64,000 bases of DNA from Pseudothauera hydrothermalis (GCF_003345255.1 NZ_CP029331.1:2666001-2730000), one strand, 5' to 3'; counted from the first letter of the stretch, positions 55,099 to 63,788 are shown. Numbers and translations: made by a program. Notes: generated by a model not told the origin, from the sequence alone.

Positions 55099-56072
55099 GA
55101 AAAGTACAAGTACTTATCGAACGTGCGCAAGAAGCCCTGACAAATAGCAGAATTTTTCGCGTTGCGCTTGGAACGACTGCTGGCACCCTACTTCTTTGGC
55201 TAGCATGGCGTTATTGGCTCGACCTTCTTGCGCTTATCACCAATTCAAACCCTGTACTTCTGTGCCTGTCGATCGCGCTAGGAATATTAGCTAACTATAT
55301 AACAGGCTTTCCATTTCGTCTTTTTCTTGCCCAACACGGGGTGAGCATCACCTTCCACACCGCGGCTTCGCTCCAACTCGCCGCGCAGATCGCAAAATAC
55401 ATACCGGGTAAAGTCTGGTCGGCCGTCATGCAAGCCCAGCTATCTGGAATCAATCGATTAGGCAGTCTGCTAGTTGCAGGAATTGATACATCGATGTTCA
55501 TCATGCTCACCCTGACAGGCATCGGCGTCGCTATTCTGATCGCGCAATTCACGTGGCTAGGAGCCATTGTGATCGGCGCCGTAACGTTCACTGCAGTTTC
55601 TCACCTCTCATCCAAAGCACTTCTCGCCCGCGTTGTTGCAAAGTTTTTACACAAACGAACTCAATATACGTTTCGGCAATACCAACCATCGGTTCTTGGC
55701 TTTTCTTGGAAGCCGTTTGCCGCGGCTGGTTTTTTGCATGCCATAATCTATACTTCGTTCGTTTTGGTTTTACTCACTGCAACCATAGATTTCAATGCTC
55801 AATACCTACTTATTGCGACAGCGAGCGTATTTCTTTCATGGGTGATCGGAAACCTCGCAGTTATTGTGCCTAGCGGGATTGGTATCCGAGAAATAGCTTT
55901 TATCGGCCTTAGCCACGCATTTTCACTTCCGGCCGACACTGCAACATTGGCCTCGGTGGCTATGCTGGTCCGCTTGATCAATTTAGTCCAAGATGTTATT
56001 AGCGCAGGAATCGTATTGCCAGCGATCTTCTTCGCACACAGGCAGAAAAAGAACGGAAGCATGCAGTTCTGA
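55095..56072 (+). CDS. Flippase-like membrane protein (LPG synthase TM / YbhN family)
   Basis: A 325-residue inner-membrane protein with about eight helices, of the domain shared by lysylphosphatidylglycerol synthase (MprF) and archaeal AglD. The signature is WVIGNLAVIVPSGIGIREIAFIGL (about residues 256-279), and LAAQIAKYIPGKVW (about 93-106) is also typical. Members are thought to move lipids or lipid-linked sugars across membranes, but no function is proven for this subgroup. The start is GTG overlapping the aminotransferase stop (GTGA). GC content is clearly lower than in the core genes, suggesting recent transfer. Confidence 0.78.
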   Translation: MRKVQVLIERAQEALTNSRIFRVALGTTAGTLLLWLAWRYWLDLLALITNSNPVLLCLSIALGILANYITGFPFRLFLAQHGVSITFHTAASLQLAAQIAKYIPGKVWSAVMQAQLSGINRLGSLLVAGIDTSMFIMLTLTGIGVAILIAQFTWLGAIVIGAVTFTAVSHLSSKALLARVVAKFLHKRTQYTFRQYQPSVLGFSWKPFAAAGFLHAIIYTSFVLVLLTATIDFNAQYLLIATASVFLSWVIGNLAVIVPSGIGIREIAFIGLSHAFSLPADTATLASVAMLVRLINLVQDVISAGIVLPAIFFAHRQKKNGSMQF

Positions 56073-56152
56073 TTGGTATCAACGTAGGCAATGCGACTAG
56101 TAAAAATCGTTCCACTGCTTTGAATCGTCACCAACCAACTCCGGTCGATTTA

Positions 56153-56653
56153 CTATAAACTCTTAACCTTTTTCACCGGAACGCCAATATATAATGAGTC
56201 CCCATCGAGCTTTCCTCTTACCAAACTGCAGGCACCAACAACCGCTTTTGCGTTGATTACACTCCCGGCCAATATTGTTGAATTTGCGCCAATCCAGCAG
56301 TGCTCCTTAATTAAAACTTCGGCTTCAAATGGCGGAAAGAAGTTACAAATTGGTGACCCGTGGTAACTCCCAGGATCGGAGTGAGTCAAAATAGTAACGT
56401 TCGGCGATATTACTGTGCCATCGCCTATATTGACACGAGCCTTTAGGTCGATACAACAACCAGTTCCTATATGAACATCACTCCCAACCTCCAAGTTAGA
56501 GAAACCACTATCAAGATTGATCAATTTAATTTCATATATTCGTACATTTCTACCAATTTTTGCGCCAAATATACGCAAAACTGATGCACGAAAATAAGGG
56601 CTAATTACAACCCTAAGAATTAATTCGATAAACATATAAAAAGCTTTTTTCAT
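56153..56653 (-). CDS. Hexapeptide-repeat acyltransferase (WbbJ/LacA-like)
   Basis: A 166-residue left-handed beta-helix acyltransferase. Hexapeptide-repeat stretches are VGSDVHIGTGCCIDLKARVNIGDGTVISPNVTILTHSDP and KEHCWIGANSTILAGSVINAKAVVGACSLV, with histidine in THSDP as candidate catalytic base. It probably O- or N-acetylates a sugar. ATG 56653 was chosen because it overlaps the stop of the broken methyltransferase gene in an ATGA arrangement; ATG 56662 is possible. GC is markedly low (A/T-rich codons, many AAA/ATT), unlike neighbours, so acquired DNA is likely. It is the last gene of the minus-strand operon from 60114. Confidence 0.83.
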   Translation of the reverse strand: MKKAFYMFIELILRVVISPYFRASVLRIFGAKIGRNVRIYEIKLINLDSGFSNLEVGSDVHIGTGCCIDLKARVNIGDGTVISPNVTILTHSDPGSYHGSPICNFFPPFEAEVLIKEHCWIGANSTILAGSVINAKAVVGACSLVRGKLDGDSLYIGVPVKKVKSL

Positions 56654-56838
56654 AGATCGCATAACCTAGACCAGTATAGTGCTAATCTTGTTTTCCTGGT
56701 GAGGTGAATGTAACACTCACCATAAGCATGGCTAAATAGCGAACCGCCTGTTTTCAATACGCGGTGAGTCTCATTCATCAGCCGCTGATGGACCGGAACA
56801 TGCTCGCATACCTGATTAGAAATACTAACTTTTCAATA

Positions 56839-57910
56839 AGTAGTGTCAGCCCAGGATATAGCGGCACTCTGGCTGCCTAAAAAATGACTTCACGAGTTCG
56901 GGGAGCTTCTGGATGCTACGCAAAGCACGGAGTGCGAGTCGCTTCATCTCCTCGGCGCTCTCGACCAACTGGCTCGAAACCTTCCGCTTCACATGAGCCC
57001 AGACTGTTTCGTCCGGGTTCAGCTGCGGCGAGTAAGGCGGCAAATAGAACAACTTGAGCTTGCCGTCCAAGCTCTCGATGTAGCTCTTGACCATCTTTGC
57101 CTTGTGAATCGGATGACCATCGACGATCAGAAAGACCGGTTTCTCGGCATTGAGCATCAAGCGCTTGAGGAACTCGACGAACACTTTCGCACCGACCGAG
57201 CCCTCATGCAGCATGAACCGAAATTCGCCCTGCGTGCCGACGGCCGAGATCATGTTCAGCGAGAAGCGCCGACCCGTCGCCTGCACCACCGGCGTCCGGC
57301 CTTGTGGCGCCCAAGTCGTGCCGGTGTGGTAGTCCGAGCGGATGCCCGACTCGTCGCCAAAGTAGATCGTTGCTCCGAGCCGCTTGGCTTCAGCGCGAAT
57401 CGCGGGGTAGGTCTCCGTCTCCCAAGTGCGCACCAGGACGGGGTCTTGCTGCCACGCCTGGTAGAGCGGCTTCTGGGCGCTGAAACCCAGGATCTTCATC
57501 AGGCGGTGAACCGAGGAGACCGACAGCTCTTTCTTGAATTGGCGTTTGATCAAGTGACGAATCAGAGACAGCGTCCACAAGCCGAACTCGAACTTGAACT
57601 GCTGCGGGTTGTGGTCACGAACCGCATTGGCAATCCACGAAAGCTCCTCGGCGCTGAGTTTGCTCGGGCGTCCCGGAATCGGCTTGGCGAGCAATGCGTT
57701 CTGTCCGCCATTGGCAAAATCGGCGAGCCACCGGAAAACGCTGCGCTCATTCACGCCATACGCCGCCGCGACGCTTTGCACCGTCTGCCCGTCACGTACC
57801 GCTTTGACGGCCTGCTGCCGCATGACCTGCAAGGTGTGATGATCGAGAGCTCGGCCGTCGGAAAGTCGTTTGCATTTCATAGGCCATATTATCGCTCACA
57901 TGACACTACT
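56839..57910 (-). mobile_element. IS630-family insertion sequence
   Basis: The 1072-bp element has ends AGTAGTGTCA and TGACACTACT (perfect 10-bp terminal inverted repeats) flanked by TA at 56837-56838 and 57911-57912, the target duplication expected of IS630/Tc1-type elements. It carries a single transposase gene and lies inside a methyltransferase gene. Confidence 0.92.
56846..57880 (-). CDS. IS630-family transposase
   Basis: A 344-residue intact DDE transposase. The N-terminal helix-turn-helix part (about residues 15-75; VQSVAAAYGVNERSVFRWLADF) is followed by a winged-helix region and the catalytic triad: first Asp in IYFGDESGIRSD, second Asp in FLIVDGHPIHKAK, and the third acidic residue in LPPYSPQLNPDETVWAHVKRK (E of DETVW). 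The length and single-frame organisation suit IS630 members without programmed frameshift. The coding sequence looks intact, so the element may still be mobile. Its 3' end reaches the inverted repeat. Confidence 0.93.
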   Translation of the reverse strand: MKCKRLSDGRALDHHTLQVMRQQAVKAVRDGQTVQSVAAAYGVNERSVFRWLADFANGGQNALLAKPIPGRPSKLSAEELSWIANAVRDHNPQQFKFEFGLWTLSLIRHLIKRQFKKELSVSSVHRLMKILGFSAQKPLYQAWQQDPVLVRTWETETYPAIRAEAKRLGATIYFGDESGIRSDYHTGTTWAPQGRTPVVQATGRRFSLNMISAVGTQGEFRFMLHEGSVGAKVFVEFLKRLMLNAEKPVFLIVDGHPIHKAKMVKSYIESLDGKLKLFYLPPYSPQLNPDETVWAHVKRKVSSQLVESAEEMKRLALRALRSIQKLPELVKSFFRQPECRYILG

Positions 57911-58237
57911 TATGGGAAACTCAGTAACCACATCTTTGCCGGCATCTGCCAGGCTCAGGTTTTCAACGCTTTCTTGTAGAAAACTGAGGTTGGGATGTTG
58001 GCGCTGAAAGTTCTCCCAGCGTTGCCAGCGTTCCGGCTCCAGTCCCATGATGCGTTCCACTCTCGGCACCAGGGCGGCGGCAATGCCACCAACGCCGTAA
58101 CCCAGGTCCCCCATTGTCCTTTGCCGATACGCGGGCCGGCGAAGTGCGGTAGGGTGCGCAAGATGGCTTCGGCCTTTTGCGGCCGGTCCTGACTGCCCCA
58201 GCGCGGTCTTGCGAGGTTACGTCGGGGTTCTTTTACA

Positions 58238-59371
58238 TCAACTCTCCAGGGTATTGCGCAGGGTTCTGGCGGCCGTTTGCACCTGAAAGCCTTTGGCGGC
58301 CTCAGCGAGCACTGTTGCAGACGTGCCGGCCGATCTTTCTACCGCTCGGCTGATGCCTGTAGCAATGCCTGCGGCTGTCACCGCTTCTGTCAAATGGCCG
58401 CATTTCAGGGAATTGACCAGCCGTGGCAGATCCCCCACCGGGGTGGCGATCACCGGGCGGCACGCCTGCATGGCGTCGGAAAATATCACCGGGATGCTTT
58501 CGATGCGGGAGGGGATGAGAACAAAGTCAGTCCAGTTGAACAGTTCCCGCGCTCCGGCAAGATCGAGGTAACCACCAATCTGGATGGGACGTCCAGCCTT
58601 TTCCAGGGCGTGCCCACCGTGTCGAACCTCTTGCTCTAGTGGCCCACCACCATGAATTCGAACCATCTCGATGTGCGCCCAAGTCTCGTCGTCAAGTAGT
58701 TTTAGGGCTTCGATGAGTAGATCGATACCCTTGTTGGGGTGCCAGCGGCCCAAAAACGCGAGCCGGTACGGGGGAGTCTCTCTGGGCCTTCGCGGTAGTG
58801 GGTCGCCGAAGTCTCGACTGCTGGGCAAAAAGGCACACGGCTTGCCCGCCAAGGCTTCTACATCCGCAGCCAGTTGGTAGCCGTCGGCAAAGCGGTGTGT
58901 TGCGTTCTGGAGGACGCTACCTAGATAGTGCCGCAGCAGGGGGATTTTGCCCAGTGTCCAGATGTCGCTTCCCAGTGCCCATGTGCTGTAGCCCATGCCG
59001 TATATTTTGGCGGCAGCTCGTGCCCAAGCGCCGCTGGGCAAGGCCCAAAGCGCCAGGATGTGGTCCGGTCTGCGTTGCTGGCAGATTCGGTCGACCGCCT
59101 GCGCGCCAGCGCTGAGGGTTTGGTAAATGGCTGCCCAATCGGTCGGGCGCAGAGGCTTGAGCAGGGAAAGTGGCAGTCGGGGCACTTTGAAGCGTTTGAC
59201 CCACAAGCCCTGTTCTTCTCCTTCACTGGGTCGCTCGGCGGGCGCCGCCAGGCTGACTGCCAGACCTTCGCGCCGCAAGGCGTGGGCAAAGTCGCGCACA
59301 AAGGTGCCGGCTGCGGCTTCCCCTTCGCCCCGAACCGGGTAACTGGTGGTGACCAGAAGGAGGGATTTCAT
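58238..59371 (-). CDS. Glycosyltransferase family 4
   Basis: A 377-residue GT-B fold enzyme beginning KSLLLVTTSYPVRGEGEAAAGTFVRDFAHALRREG. The donor domain contains LAFLGRWHPNKGIDLLIEALKLL (about residues 212-234), VRIHGGGPLEQEV and the donor site IPSRIESIPVIFSDAMQACRPVIATPVGDLP, in which the first glutamate is kept (RIESIPVIF). It overlaps the preceding methyltransferase gene by four bases and is followed directly by the broken methyltransferase gene. It is part of a glycan operon separate from the 31-44 kb locus; the sugar is unknown. Confidence 0.86.
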   Translation of the reverse strand: MKSLLLVTTSYPVRGEGEAAAGTFVRDFAHALRREGLAVSLAAPAERPSEGEEQGLWVKRFKVPRLPLSLLKPLRPTDWAAIYQTLSAGAQAVDRICQQRRPDHILALWALPSGAWARAAAKIYGMGYSTWALGSDIWTLGKIPLLRHYLGSVLQNATHRFADGYQLAADVEALAGKPCAFLPSSRDFGDPLPRRPRETPPYRLAFLGRWHPNKGIDLLIEALKLLDDETWAHIEMVRIHGGGPLEQEVRHGGHALEKAGRPIQIGGYLDLAGARELFNWTDFVLIPSRIESIPVIFSDAMQACRPVIATPVGDLPRLVNSLKCGHLTEAVTAAGIATGISRAVERSAGTSATVLAEAAKGFQVQTAARTLRNTLES

Positions 59372-60114
59372 TGGAGCTTTTTCGCCAGGACGAGGTAACT
59401 AAGGGGCATGAGGCGGCTACTGGGCGTGAGTCTGGCTAGCAACCAGCCGCCGATGTTAAGTAACGGTATGGCGCTGATGAGCAAGGGGGCGAGCAACAGG
59501 CTGATGCGCTTGTTGGTCAGAGCATCCAGCATCGCCTTGGCCAGGGCGATGGCACCCAGTGCTGCGGCTGTTTCGATCGGGGCGCCTTGGCTCTCGATTC
59601 GCTGGCATTCCAATCCGTGGTTTTGCATGAGTTCGTTCAGCCCATGCTCAGTCCAACGCTGAAAGTCATAGGGCTCATCATGAAGCGGATAGAGAAAGGG
59701 CACTTGGATGACAAGGGTTCCACCGGGCTTGAGTACCCGCTTGGCTTCTGCAAGCGCTTTTGCTGGTTTGGGAATGTGCTCGAGCACATCCAACATGACA
59801 ACGGCCTCAACACTTGCATCCTTAATAGGCAGGCTCTGACCGTCACCGAATAAGTGCGGCCTACCTTGATACCCCAAAGCGACGGTACCGGGATAGTCAA
59901 GACCCACGTAATAGCAGTGGTGACTGAGTTCGCGCTCTATCCAGCGATTACCGCAGCCGATATCGAGGACGATACCATCCAATTGTCGTAAAAACCCGGC
60001 AACCGTGTTGTGTGCGTAGAGAAATACTAGCCATTGCGGATGAACAGGGGTCCTGCGCAAGCCTTGCAGATACAGCTTAAGATGCTTTTCTAATGATATT
60101 TGTTTACAAATCAC
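59368..60114 (-). CDS. Class I SAM-dependent methyltransferase
   Basis: A 248-residue methyltransferase with motif I IVLDIGCGNRWIERELS (about residues 45-61), the acidic end of strand 2 in YYVGLDYPG, and the Methyltransf_11 landmark AVVMLDVLEHIPKPAKALAEAKRVLKPGGTLVIQVPF (about 102-138). The last 50 residues are hydrophobic (SLLLAPLLISAIPLLNIGGWLLA), suggesting membrane association, as in methyltransferases acting on lipid-linked glycans. It is the first gene of the minus-strand operon, coupled by overlap to the glycosyltransferase. Its substrate is not known. Confidence 0.82.
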   Translation of the reverse strand: MICKQISLEKHLKLYLQGLRRTPVHPQWLVFLYAHNTVAGFLRQLDGIVLDIGCGNRWIERELSHHCYYVGLDYPGTVALGYQGRPHLFGDGQSLPIKDASVEAVVMLDVLEHIPKPAKALAEAKRVLKPGGTLVIQVPFLYPLHDEPYDFQRWTEHGLNELMQNHGLECQRIESQGAPIETAAALGAIALAKAMLDALTNKRISLLLAPLLISAIPLLNIGGWLLARLTPSSRLMPLSYLVLAKKLQ

Positions 60115-60519
60115 CGGTGACTCCGACTCGTAGAAGGGTTACTCGGGGCGTTCCGTCTGGCACCATTTGGATGAGTTATAGGGTGAGGCGGTTGCAAATC
60201 TCGCGCAAAGTTCGCCAGGTATCCATAGTGTGAAGGTAACCGAGTTGCTCCAGACGGTGAATTTTGTTCAGCATCCACCGGATAGGAATAAGGTGTCGGG
60301 CGTGGTGAGCGAACGACTTGCTGTGTCGATATCAACGAGGTACTGGAAAACCCAACACCTAGTGCCGTCACGCCCGCACCGACTTTGCCGTCTAACCGCT
60401 ACAATTGATCGGCCTGCCCTGGCAATCCCCCCGGAATTAACGGAGCAGCACGACCGCGTGCACGCGCTCTAGCAATGAATCGCCGTCCAGCGTTCGCGCC
60501 CGCCCCCCTTCTCATCGAC
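60115..60519. other. 405-bp gap between pilR and the glycan operon
   Basis: No gene with family features or good coding structure was seen on either strand. The promoter of the glycan operon (minus strand) should lie near 60115-60200, but no consensus is clear. No convincing pilR terminator is seen. Confidence 0.5.
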
Positions 60520-61899
60520 TTACTCCATCCCCCACTTCTGCAACCGGTAGCGTAGCTGCCGCAGGGTCATCCCCAAGCGGCGCGCCGCCGCGGAGCGGTT
60601 CCAACGGGTTTCATCCAACATACGCAGCACCCGGATGCGTTCGTCATCGTTATCTTCGTCCAGCGCGCGCGGCTCGGCGCGAGATTCGAATTCACCAGTG
60701 TCCGGGCGCTGCATAGCACGCAGCAAGCCTTCGGTTGGATAGAGATCGACGTCCTGCGGTCCGATTTCGTCGCCCTCACACAAGGCGCAGGCACGCTCCA
60801 GAAGGTTTTCCAGCTCGCGCACATTGCCCGGGAAGGCGTACTGCTGAAGGGCCGCCAGCGCGGCAGGCGACAGGCGGCGCGGGGCGGTGCCTTCGCGCTC
60901 GGCCAGACGGGCCAGCACATGAGCGGCCAGGTCCGGAATGTCTTCCGGGCGTTCGCGTAAGGGCGGCACCCGCAGGGTGATGACGTTGATGCGAAAGTAG
61001 AGGTCTTGGCGAAAGCGGTTGTCGGCCACCAATTGGGCCAGGTCGCGGTGCGAAGCGGACAGAATGCGTACATCCACCGGTTCTTCGCCATGCGCACCCA
61101 CTGGGCGCACGGCGCGCTCCTGAATGGCACGCAAGAGCTTCACCTGCATGGCAAGCGGCAGTTCGGCAACCTCGTCCAGAAACAAGGTGCCGCCGTGGGC
61201 GGCCTGAAACAGGCCCTGTTTGTCGCTGGCGGCACCGGTAAAGCTGCCCTTTTTATGGCCAAAGAACTCGCTTTCCATCAGCTCGGGCGAGATGGCGCCG
61301 CAATTGACCGGCACGAAGGGACCGCCTGCGCGTGGGCCCAGCGTGTGGATCAGGCGGGCGATGACCTCCTTGCCGGTGCCCGATTCGCCATAAATGAAAA
61401 CCGGCGCCTGGTTACGCGCCAGCTTGACGACTTGACCACGCAGTTGTTCGAGCGCGGCCGACCGGCCAATGAGCTGACGCCCGCCGGCATCCAGCGTATT
61501 TTCGGCGGGGCTGCGCAAGGCATGGGCGACCAGCTGGCGCAGCCGCTTGAGTTCCACCGGTTTGGTAACGAAGTCGAAGGCGCCCAGTTTGAGCGCGCGA
61601 ATGGCGGTGTCGATGCAGCCATAGGCGGTAATCACCGCCACTTGTGAGCCAGGCTGGTGGCACTGGATGTATTCGACCAGTTCCAGCCCGTCGCCATCGG
61701 GCAGACGCATGTCGGTCAGGCACAGGCGGTAGCGGCGCGCCGCCAACAGCGCGCGTGCCTCGCCCACCGAGCCGGCAGTGTCGCAGGCCAAGCCCATGCG
61801 CAGCAATGACAGTTCGATCAGTTCGCGGATGTCGTCTTCGTCATCGACCACCAACACATCGGCGGCGCGCGGGGGAGCCCTGCGGTCTTCGTTGATCAT
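60520..61899 (-). CDS. pilR: Type IV pilus sigma-54 response regulator PilR
   Basis: An NtrC-family activator of 459 residues. The receiver domain (about 14-130) has the acidic pocket VDDEDD and phospho-acceptor aspartate in LTDMRLPDGDG. The AAA+ domain (about 145-375) has Walker A GESGTGKE and the sigma-54-contacting loop GSFTGA, the serine variant known in PilR. The C-terminal Fis-type helix-turn-helix is RWNRSAAARRLGMTLRQLRYRLQKWGM. It overlaps pilS by four bases. Together with PilS it should activate pilA, whose sigma-54 promoter lies 10 kb away in this window. Confidence 0.94.
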   Translation of the reverse strand: MINEDRRAPPRAADVLVVDDEDDIRELIELSLLRMGLACDTAGSVGEARALLAARRYRLCLTDMRLPDGDGLELVEYIQCHQPGSQVAVITAYGCIDTAIRALKLGAFDFVTKPVELKRLRQLVAHALRSPAENTLDAGGRQLIGRSAALEQLRGQVVKLARNQAPVFIYGESGTGKEVIARLIHTLGPRAGGPFVPVNCGAISPELMESEFFGHKKGSFTGAASDKQGLFQAAHGGTLFLDEVAELPLAMQVKLLRAIQERAVRPVGAHGEEPVDVRILSASHRDLAQLVADNRFRQDLYFRINVITLRVPPLRERPEDIPDLAAHVLARLAEREGTAPRRLSPAALAALQQYAFPGNVRELENLLERACALCEGDEIGPQDVDLYPTEGLLRAMQRPDTGEFESRAEPRALDEDNDDERIRVLRMLDETRWNRSAAARRLGMTLRQLRYRLQKWGME

Positions 61900-63461
61900 G
61901 GTGTACTCCGCCCTACTAGGATGAAGTGGGCGCCGGTGTCGCTTTGCGCCAGTTCCAGCACTGCGCCGTTGGCTTCGGCCAGTTCGCGGGCAATGTACAG
62001 ACCCAGCCCCGTTCCCTTGGGATGGGAAGTAAAGAAGGGTTCAAAGATTTTAGCGCGGTCGCCCGGCGCAATACCGGGGCCATCGTCGACCACGTGCAAA
62101 ACCACGGTGCCGGGCTGGGGCGCATGGGCCCATAACCGGATGGCTCCTGGATTGCCGCTGCAATAGCGCCGTGCGTTTCCGGTCAGATTGGCGAGAATCT
62201 GTTGCAAGTGTGCGCGATCGGCCGCAAAGGTGAGTGCCGGATCGATGTCGACCCGGTAGATCAGGCGCTCATCGTCGCGCCCCAGGCAGGATTCCTCAAC
62301 CAAGGCGATGACGAACTCACGCAATGCGATGGCGTCGGGCAGTACTTGGTCACGCCGGCCAAGTGCAAGCACGTCGCGCACCATGCGTTCGATGCGGCGG
62401 GTGTTGTCGTTGATGATACGGATCAGGCGCGCCTGCATGTCGGCGCGCTTTTCTTCTTCCAATAGCTCCGCCGCCTGGGCCACCGCCGACAGCGGATTGC
62501 GGATTTCGTGCGCCATGCTGGCGGTCAGCCGGCCCAACGCGGCGAGCTTCGACTGCTGGATCTGGCGCTGGATTTCTTCAAAATCGGTCAGGTAGATCAC
62601 GGTGTCGGCACTGCCGTCCGCACCGTTGCCGGCGCCGACCATGCGGCAACGCACACTGCGGCCGGCACGCCCGACGCGAACCAACCCGGTTTGTCCGCAA
62701 TCGCCTTGCAGCATACAGGCCAACAGGGTGGGGTCCAGCTCGGCCAGTAAGGCGCCTTCGGGCAGCGCCCTGCCCAGCAATTCAGATGCGCGCGGGTTGG
62801 CGTGGCGGATGCGCCCGTCGGCGTCGAGCACGATCACGCCATCTTGCATGTCGCGGATGATGCGCTCGTTGACGGCCTGCTGGCTGGCCAGTTCGGCGCC
62901 GCGACGCGCAGCCAGCGATTCGTTGGCCCGGGCTCGGCGGGCCAGCAGGCGGGCAACGATGGCGATGACAAAGAAACCCGCGCAGGCCATGCCGACCTGA
63001 AAGAAATCCGCCGGCGTACCGTCGCCAATATAACGCCAAGCGTTTTCCGCCAGCACCAGCACGGTGGCTAGCGCTGCGTGGAAAAGTACCGTACGCTCGC
63101 GCGACACCAGCCCGGAGCCGGCAAGCATCGTCATCATCAGCACCGTCAGGCCGCTGCGATATCCACCGCTGGCCCACATCAACACGGCCAATACGCAGAT
63201 GTCGATAACGCCTTGCAGGTTGGCCATGCGGTCGAAGCCGATGCGTCGCACCGCGTCGGGAAAGCCCAGTAGCAGTACCGCGGCAAGATAGGTGGCCGAG
63301 GTCGCAAAAAAGATGTGCGGCGCTTGCCTGCCGAGGTTGAGTTCCTCGCCGGCCACCACAAACGCCCCGGCCAGAATCAGACGGAAAAGGTTGAAATACC
63401 GCAGCGACGCGTGACGCGCGTGGTCAAACTCGCCGCTGCCGGCCGCCATGGCCCGCTCCAT
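61896..63461 (-). CDS. pilS: Type IV pilus sensor histidine kinase PilS
   Basis: A 521-residue membrane sensor. Six N-terminal membrane helices (about residues 22-180) match PilS, which senses pilin levels in the inner membrane. A PAS domain follows (about 200-300; IIRDMQDGVIVLDADGRIRHANPRASELLG), then the phospho-accepting histidine in ASMAHEIRNPLSAVAQAAELL (about residue 319) and a HATPase domain with NLTGNARRY, DDGPGIAPGDRAKIFEPFFTSHPKGTGLGLYIAREL. In the N box the usual NLLxNA is changed to NLTGNA. It overlaps pilR and starts next to the stop of the small upstream gene. Such kinases lose PilR phosphorylation activity when PilA accumulates. Confidence 0.94.
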   Translation of the reverse strand: MERAMAAGSGEFDHARHASLRYFNLFRLILAGAFVVAGEELNLGRQAPHIFFATSATYLAAVLLLGFPDAVRRIGFDRMANLQGVIDICVLAVLMWASGGYRSGLTVLMMTMLAGSGLVSRERTVLFHAALATVLVLAENAWRYIGDGTPADFFQVGMACAGFFVIAIVARLLARRARANESLAARRGAELASQQAVNERIIRDMQDGVIVLDADGRIRHANPRASELLGRALPEGALLAELDPTLLACMLQGDCGQTGLVRVGRAGRSVRCRMVGAGNGADGSADTVIYLTDFEEIQRQIQQSKLAALGRLTASMAHEIRNPLSAVAQAAELLEEEKRADMQARLIRIINDNTRRIERMVRDVLALGRRDQVLPDAIALREFVIALVEESCLGRDDERLIYRVDIDPALTFAADRAHLQQILANLTGNARRYCSGNPGAIRLWAHAPQPGTVVLHVVDDGPGIAPGDRAKIFEPFFTSHPKGTGLGLYIARELAEANGAVLELAQSDTGAHFILVGRSTP

Positions 63462-63704
63462 TCAGCTCGATCGAGCGCCCAGCTTGCGGTGCGCCTCGCA
63501 GCAATAGAACTGCTCGCCCGCCCACACGCCTTCGCTTTCTGGCACATGCACGCCGCAATGCGCACAGGCCAGCATGCGCTCCGGCGCGCGCCGACGCTCC
63601 GAGGCGGTGCCTTGCCGCGCCCGGCCGGCACCCGGCCTTTGCAGCGCGCGTCGCACCCACCAGATAAGGATCAGAGCAAGGAGAAAAATCAGCAGATTGC
63701 GCAC
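63462..63704 (-). CDS. Small membrane protein, PP0621 family
   Basis: An 80-residue protein with one N-terminal membrane helix (MRNLLIFLLALILIWWVRRAL) and a C-terminal CxxC-type zinc-ribbon: MLACAHCGVHVPESEGV and FYCCEAHRKL. The pattern LACAHCGVHVPESE and YCCEAHR is the hallmark of the PP0621 family, whose function is unknown. The gene is found next to pilS in many beta- and gammaproteobacteria. It ends immediately before the pilS start codon and is presumably co-transcribed with pilS-pilR. Confidence 0.82.
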   Translation of the reverse strand: MRNLLIFLLALILIWWVRRALQRPGAGRARQGTASERRRAPERMLACAHCGVHVPESEGVWAGEQFYCCEAHRKLGARSS

Positions 63705-63788
63705 GGCAGCACGCGGCAGTCAGGAACATTCATGCGCGCGCAGTGTAGCACGGGGCGCCGGCCGCACGGCCAGCAGCCCCCGCTGCAC

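Larger units (their letters stand above)
56650..58240 (-). pseudogene. SAM-dependent methyltransferase gene, interrupted by an IS630-family element
   Basis: On both sides of the insertion the minus strand encodes parts of one class I methyltransferase. Upstream (57913-58240) it reads RTLPHFAGPRIGKGQW, then, in another frame, GDLGYGVGGIAAALV and ERIMGLEPERWQRWE. Downstream (56650-56836) it reads KVSISNQVCEHVPVHQRLM, then NETHRVLKTGGSLFSHAYGE, the usual post-motif-I region. Besides the insertion there is a frameshift near 58115 and a one-base phase problem at the junction, so it is dead. The original stop overlaps the acyltransferase start (ATGA), showing it was part of the operon. Confidence 0.85.

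Noticed and set aside
58238-60114. Reading the two minus-strand genes as LPS core genes linked to the 31-44 kb locus
   Set aside because: They are separated by 14 kb with porin, asnB and pilA genes in between and different composition, so treating them as one locus is not supported.
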